NCBI GenBank assembly: GCA_963573315.1
Contig: OY752141.1
Location: forward strand, 3,844,001 to 3,908,000
From: Entomortierella parvispora
Taxonomy: Eukaryota > Mortierellomycota > Mortierellomycetes > Mortierellales > Mortierellaceae
Direction of reading: 5' to 3'
DNA: 64,000 nt
Positions 23,343-33,274 of this stretch are shown here, piece by piece. The notes beneath the pieces are model-generated. The model made no database searches. It had not been told where the DNA came from and was given only the letters and a program-made list of their open reading frames with translations. The translations under genes and the position numbers were made by a program. Positions within the stretch are counted from its first letter, which is position 1; each line of letters begins with the position of its first letter.

Positions 23343-25410
23343 ATGTTGTGCCACCCCATCTCGAACCAGGTCGGTTACAGCTCCTCGCCTAGCTCAGCCG
23401 TGCCTGGTGCCGCACACTACCACAACCACAACCACCCTTCCGCCTTGTACAGCACCTCCCTCCCCCCTCCACACCAACCACTCATGGCCTCAACCATGGA
23501 CTCGTTCTCCACCCCTTCTTCCTCCACCCCATGTTCCCTTGAAGCCATCCGATCTTGGCACCACCAAACCGGCACCAACAACAACACCTGCTCGACTTCG
23601 ACCACCCCAAAGCAGCCCTTGATCTTGGATTCACTTACGGCAAGCAAGGTTACTATGGTGGAGACCCTCGTTGGTAAGTCAAGAATTCAACACCCCTTTT
23701 TCCCTTGTTCACACTCAGTCTGGTCCTTGGGATATTTTTTTCTTGATGGATATATGCATCACATCATGCGGATTGTTATATCTTTCCCCGTTTTCTAGCA
23801 CTCCTTCCTCCCTCTTCATCCCCAATTGCGCCTCGACTCACCCCGCCCTTCCCATCGCCTCTACTGCTGTCTCCCTAACTACCCGAATAGACACTGCTGC
23901 TCTGATCATTGAGTCCATTTGGCCCAGTCCTCTCAGTGCCCAGTATTCAACAAAGGCTCCCGTGATTCCTCTCCACATCTTTGTCAAGGAGACGTTGAGA
24001 AGATCGCGCACAACCCTTTCAACCCTTCAATTGGCTCTCTACTACATCTATAAGGTCCGCAACCAGGTCTTGGCTGCACAGGAAAAGATCCGCCAGGGTC
24101 AGATCCAGCATTTGCAGCAGCACTTTGTGCTTCAACATGGCCAGCCCCTTTCGCCCAACGGTTCGATGGAGGGCTACTCAGACGAGGAGTTTAGAGCACG
24201 GGATTACTTCAACTCGATCACGGTCAATGCTCAACACGCCAAAAAGAATACCCTTCCCCTCACTCCACCCGGAACCAACAATACCCCAGCCTCGCTGTCC
24301 CCCCTCTCCCTCACCACCACCGCCACCTCGTCCCCCATCCTCGCAAAGTCAGAACCCGTCGGCTGCGGTCGCCGCATGTTCCTCGCCGCATTGATCCTCG
24401 CCTCAAAGTTCCAACAGGATCGCACCTACTCCAATAAGGCCTGGTCCAAGATCTCGGGCTTGCCCGTTTCGGAGATCAACTTGAACGAGATCACGTTCCT
24501 CAGCCTGATCGATTACCGCCTCTTTGTGTCACAGGCCGTGTTTCAAAAGTGGGTTGGTATCTTGACCGAGAAGGGTCGCGTCAGAGATAGAGCATCTCTG
24601 CACCGAAGCAACGTCCGCACGGACATCCAGCCCGCCAGACGCAGCTCGATCCAGTACTGCAACAACACCCTTCCCTCCCGCATGACATGTGTCACCGCCT
24701 CGTCTCTGGAGCAGCCACCAAAGCCAACCTTCTCAGCACCCCACCTCCCCTCGTTTGCCCTCTTTGTTGGAGAGCAGAAGGCCATGCAGTCGTCCCTTGT
24801 CTCTGATCACGGACAGACTTCCCAGTTTGACTGCACTGCACCTTTGGATGCCCCAATTCTTCCAAAGTTGACCCAGGAGAACTTGGAGGCTCACCCCGGA
24901 ACTTGTTTGACTTCGTCCGATGCACCCAGAGTTCAGCAGGGCATGGGAGCTTACATGACGCACCGCTGGGTTCAAGCTCAACGCCGTGAGCACCTTCGCT
25001 CGCGCATGCAGGCCATGGGATATGGATCGGGACATGTCTTTGCTCAGGATGTTGCACCTTTGGCTCAACAGGGATCTCTCTCGAGCTTCTTGCCCCAGAC
25101 CCAGAAGGACCAGTTGGGCGCAGTTGTCAACAACTTCCAGAACAACATCATTACATATTCGAACAGCAACACTTATACTTTGGACACGATCCGCCGCCGT
25201 ACTGAACAAGGTCAGGTCACTGGCTCGTCCAAAGTCCAGGAAAAGCGCGATCAATACGAGTTCATGCCTTCGCCAGTGTCATCTCCTTCTCCCATTGCTG
25301 CTGCTGCCGTCGCCGGCTCGAAGCGTCGCCAAGCTGAGATGGATCCCGAGTTGGATGCTCGTGCCGCCAGCCGAAGACGTCTTAGTGTTTCCTTCTTGGT
25401 TGACTGCTAA
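23343..25410 (+). CDS. Pcl/Pas1-type (Pho85-family) cyclin with split cyclin box
   Basis: Exons 23343-23673 and 23891-25410 encode 616 residues. The second exon starts D-TAALIIESIWPSPLS and enters the cyclin box with VIPLHIFVKETLRRSRTTLS and LQLALYYIYKVRN. This is followed by the usual CGRRMFLAALILASKFQQD, YSNKAWSKISGLPVSEIN and LNEITFLSLIDYRLFVS near 269-330. These words are those of cyclins partnering Pho85-like kinases (Pas1, Pcl, Clg1), so a role in G1 progression or nutrient signalling is likely. About 100 residues of Gln/Pro/Thr-rich sequence separate the two halves of the box. The N-terminal 110 residues are Ser/Pro/His-rich, and the C-terminal half is disordered with possible phosphorylation sites. 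The acceptor at 23890 was chosen because the nearer one at 23798 puts a stop in frame. Confidence 0.88.
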
Positions 25411-26237
25411 GGTCCCTTTCCTTTGCAGGCCTCCGTTCTTTATTTTATTCCCCTTCTGCTCTTTCTATTCAATCTTTTCTCTGCTCGCATGTATTTTTCC
25501 CCCCTTTTCTTTGTCGTTGTGCTGTTGTAGAATATCTATCCCCTCCTCCTCCTCCTCCTCCTCCTCCTGCCCTTCCTCTCCAACCCATGTGATGTTTCAT
25601 TACTACGGTTGGATCCTCATGACTTGATCCGTCCCCGGCTCTGGCGATGGCATGCCTTGATGCCTTAATATTCCCCCCATCAAAGCCCCAAAAAAATAAT
25701 GTATAATATACTTCATCCCCCTCCAACCCGGTTCAAACTGCTTTTGATGGCCGATGAGTGTTGAATCCTTCTCTTTCTTTTCTCTGTCTCTTTCCTGAGC
25801 ATGCCCACGAAGGAGATAAGAAAAGTCCTTCAGATAGACGCTTTTTTTTTGCCTTCCAGAGATTAAAAAAAACCAGCATTCTATCTGATCTATCAATTGC
25901 GTACCCTTGGAGTCTTGGGAGTCATTGAGATACAAGATCGCGAGTCATGATTCTCGGTAAAAAAAAAAAAATCAAAAAAAGTTCAATCTATTGTATTTAC
26001 AAGGTTTCGTGTATCAGGAAAAGGGTGGAGGCAGGACTATGGGAGAGGCGGTTGGAGTGTTGAGGAGGGAAAAGGAGGGATGCAGGAGTGTCAGTATTTG
26101 GGGTTTTCTTATCGCCCGCGTTGCTCACTCCATCGCCCGATGTGTCACACCTCTCTCTCTCTCCATATTTTGGGGCAGAGGTGAACATGGAGGAAAAGGA
26201 CCCAGTTTTGTTTTTTTTTTTTTTTTTTTTTTTTTTT
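25411..26237. other. Convergent 3' region between cyclin and velvet genes
   Basis: No gene seen. A (CTC)n run lies near 25547-25567, A-runs near 25959-25980, and a 28-T tract abuts the velvet stop. No clear AATAAA is present for either gene. Confidence 0.45.
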
Positions 26238-26238
26238 T
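26211..26238. repeat. T28 homopolymer adjoining the velvet stop codon
   Basis: Twenty-eight consecutive T on the plus strand, ending at the last base of the velvet TGA codon on the minus strand. The mRNA would carry A-rich sequence immediately after its stop. Its true length may vary with sequencing or assembly. Confidence 0.9.
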
Positions 26239-28687
26239 CAGGAGTCGGTCTCCTGGTTCGGATCTTGCTGTGCAGCGGCTGCAGAGGCCAAGGCCTCGAC
26301 CCCCGCAACGGCCTCTCGAACACGAAGACCGCTCCGAATTGGAATCCGAATCCCTTGTGAAAAAAGCAGCCTCGACAAGGGTGTGGAATCTGGAAAGGAA
26401 AAACCTCATGTCAGATTGGGCAATGTGCGCGATAGATAGAAACAGGGTAGATGGGAACAAAGCGAAATCTGGGAGACGGAAAAGAAGTATAAAAGAGATG
26501 GAGAGATGGGGGTAGCAGAGGATATGGGGGGAGATTGAGACTTACTTGTCATGCCAGGAAAAGTTCTCGCGGTGAAGATCTCGAAAGGATCAGTAAAAAT
26601 CTCTGCGAGCTTGAATGTCGCAAAGGTCGGTGGGCTAAAAAAAGAAGAAAGCAAAAAAAACAACGCGTTCAGTTAAAAAAACGCGATTGTTGTTGTGGTT
26701 TTTTTTTTGGTGGCGCAAACGTTGAACGAGGCCATTGATAAAAGGAGTGAGCAAGAGGATTGAGGTTCGAGGGTCTTTGTCTCTCTTTGAGAAAGCTGGT
26801 TGACAAAGAAAAGGAAGCACTTACAGAGGCAGTCTTAGGACCGAGATCTTGAGTCGAAACTGACCACATGCGCGCACACTGAGATCGTGGAAAGCAAACA
26901 CGACTCCCAGATTTCCTTGGTTATCTACTTTGAGGATATTTGCCTGAGAGTGCACTGTCCCTACGAGGTTACGCTGGCCCATGGTCGTCTCTGCAGCAGT
27001 CCCACTCGAGAAGGTGAATTGGCCGGAATTCTTGGGTGCAGATTCGTCCCATTGGACCCCGTCATCTTCATCATCTTCCTCTTCGTCATCATCATTATCT
27101 TCTGCATCCTCGTCTTCATCCTTTTCCTCATCATCATTTTCATCACCCTCCCGAATGGGAGCAGTAGAGGAAGAGGAAGATGTGGCACCATAGCCTTTTG
27201 AGGTCTGGCCTACAGATGGAAAGGTTGGAGTAGAGATGGACGAAGATGAAATGGAAAGGGGAAAAGGTGGAGGCGGAGGTTGGAGAGCAAAAGTCACGAA
27301 AGATCCACCTCCTGTAGGAGCTTTTGAGATCTTTTCTCGCTTTCTCCTGATATTGATCTTTCTTTGACCCCGGGTCTGCACCCCCTCTGGAGTCCGTTCA
27401 GAATTAGGATCGGCTGTTGAGGGGGTCGTACCTGCGGCGGCGGTTGCAACTGTGGGTGCGCCAGTGACGGGATCGCAAGAAGAGGAAGAAAACATGACGT
27501 TTGGCGGGAACGCCAGAGTCAGTGCTCTTTCACAATCAACAGAGTAGATCTCTGCCATGGCCACTATTGTGCCCTCATCGAATGGGGTCGTTCTTTCAGT
27601 GCCAAAGCAAAGCCAATTGTCGAGCCATTGAAGAAAGGACGGAAAAGCAACAAAGTTAGTACAGAAACGAACACGCAGAAAGATTACTTGGAAAAAAAAT
27701 GGGGTGAGGATAGACAAAACGAGGTTCAAAGCAAGATCTTGCATGAAAGTTCAAAGCACAACCAAAAAAAAAAAAGAAAAAAAAAAAAGTGGGTTGTTGA
27801 GGAGGGGGGGAGGGAAAGGGGACGAGGAGACGTTCGTTGAGCGTTTGAGTGGCTGTGGGGGTCTTACCTCAGATTAACCGCGGTGCCGTCTTGCTCCGTG
27901 ACATGAAGTTGCAGGATCACCGGGGGGTCAATGGGTCGTCGGTCCTGTGCGAAAACCAAGCAACGATAAAGGCAAACAAAGGCAAACAAGCAAACAAAAG
28001 CAAAGACGACGTCCTCGGTTAAACTACGAGATCTCGTGTTTTCTCTTTCCCTGTTATCCACTGGGGTTTTTTTTCCTTTTCCGCAACCACAGTCAGTTGA
28101 ACAGAAGACAGAATAGAGAAAGAAAAAAAAAAGCAGGGAAACAAGGGAATCCCAACAGACAGAGACCACTCTGGAAAATTTCATCCAAATCGTTCATCCA
28201 CATGGTCTAACGGGGAGCCACAGTGTTGCCGAGCGAGGGCGAGAAACACCGAAAAAAGTTCAGGGTTCCTGACGGCTGTCTAAATTTACCTTGGATCCGA
28301 ATCCGAGCATTCTCGCACGAATGGGTTGTTGGAGGACTTGAAGTCTGTAGGACAGACGTCTGTGTGGAAGTACATTTGTGTTGTTTTTGAGGTTGATTTT
28401 GAGTTTTTGTTTTGTGTTTCGAACGAGGAGTCAAAGCAGAGACATTTCGACACGGGTCAGGAACGAAATGGCACAGATGTTAGAAAACGGGCCTTGAAAA
28501 CGTTGGACTGAGACGGAGAAGGAAGGAGGGAGGAGGGATATCTTATGTAACGTTTCTGTCGTTTGTGTCTGTGTGTTGCTTGAATTTTGTTTCTTTTCTT
28601 TTTCTTTTTCGCATTCTTCTGTTTTTGCTTTGAAATGCAGTAATGCAGTCTTTGTCTCGAGCGTTACCTGTCGTCGTTGTTAGCCAT
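26238..28687 (-). CDS. Velvet-domain regulator, VelB-like
   Basis: Exons 28668-28687, 28290-28359, 27868-27944, 26825-27592, 26546-26634 and 26238-26389 encode 391 residues with consistent phases. Velvet proteins are fungal DNA-binding regulators with an NF-kB-like fold that control sporulation and secondary metabolism. Family words in order: YRLQVLQQPIRARMLGFGSK (residues 11-30), DRRPIDPPVILQL (31-43), RNLVGTVHSQA near 260, GVVFAFHDLSVRACGQFRLK near 285, then IFTDPFEIFTARTFPGMT and STPLSRLLFSQGIRIPIRSG at the end. The ending GI+IPIR is VelB-like. A ~175-residue Ser/Thr/Pro-rich and highly acidic insert (Asp/Glu run ~203-236) splits the domain, as an insert does in Aspergillus VelB. Intron 3 contains a perfect TACTAAC branch site about 60 nt before its acceptor. 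The first exon codes only seven residues. Confidence 0.9.
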
Positions 28688-29576
28688 GGTATGATGAAGA
28701 AAGGTAGTATCTCTGAGGAATCACCGGGCAATTGAGGTCTCGTACTGTGTCGTACAGTGATGGGTGTGTGAAATGGACGTCGGTAAAAGATACCACTCTT
28801 AAAATGAGTTTTCAACTTGTTTGGGGTATGTTTACGAGAGATAAAGACAACAGAGAAAGTGTTCGAGATGTATGCAGGAAAGCAGAGAAGGATCGGATGG
28901 GAGTACAAGATCTGGATGTTCCTGGGAATCGGCAATTGCAGGCGAGAATTAGGAGAGAGTGAGTTGTAAAAAAAAGTAACGAAGGAGAGAGTCGACAGAA
29001 AGACAGAAAGAATCGAGAAGAAGGGAAGGAAGGTGGGGAGAAAGAAGTACGCACTGAATATATATTTCAAAGAAAAAAAGAGTTCAGGACGTTCACACCC
29101 TTTTGTCCCACTGGACGAGTCAATGACAAGCAAATCCGTGCTCCTATTTTTTATTCGTCTGTGTCCCTTCTTTTTTCCGCGGTTTTGTCAGACGATCCTC
29201 TCAGTCATCACGTCGTCCTCTGCCTTTCCCGCACCTCTGTCCAAACGAAACGAAACAAAGCCGTTCGTTTTTCACGAGAGGACGTTCATCGTGTCTCGCG
29301 ATTCGCTTCCGCCCTGCCCCGGTGCCTGGCTGGAATGCTCCTATCATCGGTCGATCACTGCTGTAATCCTCTCCAGTCGGAAAAAGAACAACCTAAAAAA
29401 CTGCAAACAGCAATTGGAATGACACTCACGGTCGTCCTAGATCGCCAATGTCTCTAGATCGCCCACGTCTTTCCTGATAAGGCATTGAAATGCAACTGAC
29501 AAACCTTTATTTTATTATTATTCTTCAACGCCCACCAATGGTTCCTCGGTGCCTCGGTTTCTTCGCATCAATCGCA
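28688..29576. other. Velvet promoter and transporter 3' region
   Basis: 889 bp between two minus-strand genes. The velvet leader is upstream of 28687 and shows no clear TATA. TTTATT at 29506-29511 gives AATAAA on the minus strand about 66 nt after the transporter stop. No gene seen. Confidence 0.45.
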
Positions 29577-32279
29577 TTACAGCTCATCCGAGTCCTGGCC
29601 TCCTCGTCGCCTTCTCCGAGCTTCCTCCTCATGGTGTTCTGTGCGTTGCGAGTCGATCATTGACGTTGGTCCATTGCCTACTGTTGTTGACTCTGTCCGG
29701 AACAGTTCCTGGATCGCCTCCAGGTTCAATCCTGCGGTCTCTGGGACCATAAAGTATACAAAGAGCCAGGCAATCACCAGGATACCAGCATACAGCCAAA
29801 AGGTACCCGTGGCTGTGATGCGTTGCGTCAATGTCAGGAATGTGAGCGAAATGATCAAATTACCAGTAAAGTTGCAAGCTATAATATTTCACCGACAAAC
29901 AAAACGTCAAATTAGATAAAGTTAGTCTTCAATTAGGCTGGGTCGTGCACCGGCGGACTTGATTCTCTTTACCTGTAGCCATCCCAGTGGCCTTTCCGCG
30001 AATATCGAGAGGGAATAGTTCACTCTGGATCAGCCAAGGTGCATTGCCGAGGCCAAGACCGTAGGAGGCGACATAGAAAACCAAGCTGGCGAGAGCCACC
30101 CAGCTTCCAGCTTTGATGCCATTCGTGCGGTTCGGGCACACTCCCGTGTAGGTAGGTCTCGTGCCAATACCATCCCATCCCATGTCCTGGCAGATGTTGG
30201 ACGCGTCCGCAAAGTAGCATCGATCGTCGGTGAGGCAGGCTGCACAATTATCGCCGTATTGGACACATTCATTCTGATGCACTGTAAAGCCCACAATCAT
30301 GATAAACGCAACTCCAAGGACAATGAGACCGGCGATCATTCCAATCATTGTGACCAACAGAATCTTTCTACGGCCAACTTTGTCAATGATCTTGATGGCC
30401 ACAACTAGTTTGAAGAAGAGAAAAGGCGTCAGTTTTGAACTATTCCTCCTCTCCAATACATGGTTAACGGAAACGATACGTACTGGTCATAAGCATGTTG
30501 GTTCCAGCAATAAGCAAGGAGAACAGGGTGGCGCTCTTTGCGTTGGGAAATCCTGCCATCTTGAGGATAGTTGCAGAATAATACATGGCGGTGTTGAATC
30601 CAGAAAGCTGTTGCCAGAGCTGCATGAAACAGGCGATGAGCAAAGGTCGTCGGAGATCCTTTCTCAAAAGATCCCTGTACCGCGTCTTGTGGCTCAGTTC
30701 GATACTCTCCCGAATAGCGTCGACCTCTTTGGTGATATATCCTTCATTGGCGTCAGAGATACCCATGCACCGTCTTAATACTGCCTCTGCTCCTGCAATA
30801 TCGCCTTTCTTGACCAAGTATCGGGGAGATTCTGGCAGGAATGGGAGTGTGACAAGTTGCAGTAAGGCAGGTAACGCTGAAATGGCCATCATCCATCGCC
30901 AGCCGTTTGTGACATCAGTGAAGGCCGAGGACACTAAGTATGCGACCAATTGACCTCCAGTGATCAGTAGGACGTTCATGGTAACCAGGCGTCCACGGTA
31001 AGCGCTGCCGATACAAAGAGAGTGTTTCAGATATTAGGTGTCGGACTAAAAGCAGGAGCGCAAAAGCAAAAGCAAAAGCAAACACAAACACAAAACACAA
31101 AACACAAAACACAAAACACAAAACATTGCGGCATTTGAAGTCCTGTTAATACCTTGGCGCTAGCTCTCCAATGTAGAGAGGCACGACAAGGGCGGCAAGA
31201 CCTGGAAAGTAAGGATGGAAAGGTATCTGGATGAGAACGTATTCCGACACTAGCAACCACAGTGCACGACACAGCTGAGAGGGAGGTAAAGAATCATACC
31301 CACGCCGACACCAACGACCACTCGTCCGAGAAGGAGAAGCCAGTAATGGTGAGCAAAGGTCATCAGGGCTGCTCCAACCACAAAGATTACGGATGCCAGA
31401 AGGGTTACTGGTTTCCTGCCAACACGGTCTGAGAGTCCACCGGCCAAGAGTCCGCCGACGATGGCGCCCATAGTTGTTCCTATGTGAGGTCAAGAGAGAA
31501 AGAGAGAAAGAGAGACAGAGAGAGCGATCAGCAAGTGAGGCAATAGAGGATTGACTTGACCATGAACTCTAAAGCAGGACAAAGTTCAATTGTGACCCGT
31601 GGGCCGTCGTCATGTTTGCAGCTGTGCTAGCACAGTCGCAGACTAGTCCTGGTTGTGCGAGCCAAAGAATTGGATCGCGACAAGCGACCCTTCTCGGTGG
31701 ACGCATCGCATTCCCCGCCCATGACAGACAGTCCAGGCAGGCGAAAGGGCGACGGCGGACGAGAGGGAGGGGTAAATAATGGCCCCATTCACCAAGACTT
31801 GTGAGCCCTTCTCTCGCATCCACTCGATCCAGGATACCTCCGCCCCCGTTCCCAGGGTTTTTGAAGAAAAGCAAAGAGACAGCAAACTCACCACCAACAA
31901 CAAACTCTTGCTGTTGACTTGTCAGACCAAACTCCTCCTTGATCGGCAGTAGTGCCCCAGCAATGACTCCGGTATCGTAGCCAAAGAGGAACCCTCCAAT
32001 GGCCAGGCAAGTGATCAAAAGATACAGAAACCGGGATGGGGAGCTGTCTTCCTCTGTATCGCCAAGGTAAGGGTCTTTCTTGACACCAGTAGCACCAAGC
32101 TGCCCGAGTCTCTCATGGATGCCGGTGCTGGATCCAGTGTCATTTTTACTGCTGTTGGACTTTTCACGGGCGTGAAGACTGCTGATGCTGTTCCTGCTGC
32201 TTCCGTGGCGACTCGTGTATGGGGGTGTTGGTTCAGAGGCACCCTGGATAGACATCTCGTGTGGATTGCTGCCAGACAT
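29577..32279 (-). CDS. MFS H+/myo-inositol (sugar) symporter, HMIT-like
   Basis: Exons 31892-32279, 31300-31479, 31153-31201, 30484-31004, 29973-30404 and 29577-29878 encode 623 residues. Twelve membrane spans of the sugar porter family are visible. Signature words: GGFLFGYDTGVIAGALLPI in TM1, GGLSDRVGRKPVTLLAS in loop 2-3, YRGRLVTMNVLLITGGQL near TM4-5, PESPRYLVKKG, QQLSGFNTAMYYSATI in TM7, DKVGRRK in loop 8-9 and PETAGLNLEAI at the C-terminus. Between TM9 and TM10 is an exofacial loop with six cysteines (NCAACLTDDRCYFADASNIC) like a PSI domain. That loop is characteristic of animal HMIT and plant INT proton/inositol transporters, so myo-inositol uptake at the plasma membrane is the best guess. 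The N-terminal 75 residues are Ser-rich and cytosolic. Confidence 0.92.
31071..31124. repeat. Tandem short repeats in a transporter intron
   Basis: AGCAAA units grade into about six ACAAAAC units inside the intron at 31005-31152. It looks like a simple-sequence expansion and leaves the splice sites intact. Confidence 0.8.
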
Positions 32280-33274
32280 TGGGCGGAGATATTAGTTGCT
32301 TGGCCTTATTGTGGTGATTCTCTGACTTGGCAGTAACAGGGAAACAGGACAAAAGGCAGTGGATGGAGGTATGGAGCGGATCAAAGGCAAGGAAGGAGAA
32401 GACTCGGATCGCCAAAGGCGCAAGAGGAAGAAGAAAAAAAAAAAAAAAGATCTGGAGGTAACACGTGACCCATGTGGCTTGGTATTTGGCGATCTGTGCA
32501 CCGTGCAGCAGGAGTGAAAGCTCTGCAAGGCTGCGTCGTGCTCCCTGGCAGTGCAGGACTCTCATTTCGGTATACTGGTGCCCGGCTCGGTCCCTTGCGT
32601 GGACCGGGCATTGGCGAAGTGCAAACGGCAGTGTGCTGGCTCCGGGTCACTCCTGCTGTGCTGCTACTGCATCCTCAGAGCGATCGAATCCACCTTTGTC
32701 TGTCGGAAGGGCGCGTTGCGTTGTTTCATGTCTGGTCACGTCTGCTCTTGGAGCCCAGAAACACGGGTCAGCGTATGATCCTGGGACGAGAGGAGACAGT
32801 GCCAGGATCAAGTTGTTTCCGGCAGAGGTCGCACGGTAGTGTCAATCCCCCGGACGACGAGCTGTTACGTCCATGCCGAGCTGAGGAGGGAAGGGAATGG
32901 AAAAGAGGTAGGAAAGGGAAGGTTGAACTTGACACTTGATAGGGTCGCTTTCGAGGCGCGCGCGCACTCACGCCATTCGTGCCCAAGGGAAGAACGAAAA
33001 AAAAATCTCGTTCTCCACTTTTCTCTCTTTTCCTTTCTCTCCCTCTGTTTGCCTCTCGCTCTCACTCTCAATCCACCTTCGTTCTCTCTCTCCTCGTTCA
33101 CCTCCTCTTCTTCCGCGAGCTTTATCTACTCTCTTTCCTTCTGTTCATCCGTCCATCTCTCGTCTTCATCTTCAATCTTTCCCTCTTTCCCCTCTTTCCC
33201 CTCTTCCATCACTTTCACTCCCGCAGCAACGCGCACACAGACACATTCTCACACTCTCACCCGTTCTCTTCAAC
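32280..33274. promoter_or_regulatory. Bidirectional region between transporter and CNB-like gene
   Basis: A 995-bp gap between divergent starts. The right 270 bp (33003-33270) is a very pyrimidine-rich leader for the plus-strand gene. No gene or RNA recognised in the remainder. Confidence 0.5.

Noticed and set aside
23671-23890. Coding extension of the cyclin upstream of the exon 2 acceptor
   Set aside because: The frame is open but starts within the intron; the join at 23673/23891 gives the conserved word while the acceptor at 23798 leads to a stop.
31071-31124. CRISPR-like repetition
   Set aside because: Units are 6-7 nt without spacers, inside an intron of a eukaryotic gene; a simple repeat.
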